Below, one piece after another: positions 63,901 through 64,000 of a DNA stretch of 64,000 nucleotides. Source of the DNA: Oscarella lobularis (lineage: Eukaryota; Porifera; Homoscleromorpha; Homosclerophorida; Oscarellidae); contig NC_089191.1 of assembly GCF_947507565.1 (NCBI RefSeq), positions 1,922,001-1,986,000 of the forward strand, given 5' to 3'. A model generated the notes under the pieces. The model had not been told where the DNA came from. It did no database searches and saw only the letters and a program-made list of their open reading frames with translations. The stretch's first letter is position 1. Every line of letters starts with the position of its first letter. Both the position numbers and the translations under genes were made by a program.

Positions 63901-64000
63901 TTTCTTCACGAGAGGAATAATCGGAAGCCAGGCAGTACCTTCCCCTATCGCGTGGTAAACTGTTTATTGAAGCTACGAGTTGTTTAACCACGCACGATTA

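Overview
The window is nuclear DNA of an animal, most probably a sponge and perhaps a homoscleromorph such as Oscarella or Corticium (inference). Genes are split by short GT-AG introns, often 45-70 bases. The recognisable genes are animal-type: secreted modules like sponge short-chain collagen C4, a CARD/death/NB-ARC/TPR receptor, an ankyrin-Roc-COR-death protein, receptor kinases and BTB-kelch proteins. A run of exactly 200 N at 55540-55739 is a scaffold join. Coding starts, exon borders and repeat limits were read by eye and may be off by a few bases.

Layout. 1-5.6 kb: repeats, an orphan exon and a small secreted protein gene (3069-3600). 5.8-10.6 kb: a many-exon NLR-like receptor. 10.8-14.4 kb: a repeat copy (R2), a dead kinase and a fold-back element. 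14.6-17.3 kb (minus), 21.3-23.7 kb (plus), 28.6-30.9 kb (minus, broken) and 45.5-47.8 kb (plus): four paralogues, here called A, B, D and C. They code for a signal peptide, one thrombospondin type-1 repeat and a chain of short-chain-collagen-C4-like modules with no collagen helix. The three intact genes all use a 7-base microexon. Between B and D lies a complete 3.2 kb Tc1/mariner-type transposon with a TA target duplication. It carries a transposase and a second gene with a HIRAN domain. 33-41 kb: gene remnants (PPM1D-like phosphatase, BTB fragment, ankyrin-Roc-COR-death protein with an in-frame stop, receptor tyrosine kinase half) and a second R2 copy. 43 kb: a 543 bp element flanked by 10 bp direct repeats. 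48.7 kb: a kelch ORF that shares its 5' leader with genes B and C. 52.4 kb: a GNAT acetyltransferase. 53.8-55.0 kb: a damaged RFC1 5' part. 55.7-57.9 kb: a CYP710/CYP61-like P450 cut by the gap. 60.7-63.9 kb: two broken BTB genes around a membrane-anchored P-loop ATPase gene.

Two themes stand out. First, secreted TSP1/SCC4 proteins were multiplied by DNA-level duplication with introns kept, and their promoter/leader was also copied in front of an unrelated kelch ORF. Second, the window is a graveyard of signalling and immune gene fragments (kinases, BTB, Roco, NLR tail, NB-ARC P-loop, phosphatase, RFC1). Many of these lie against copies of a few repeat families (R1, R2, Y), which suggests that these repeats mobilise or break host gene pieces.
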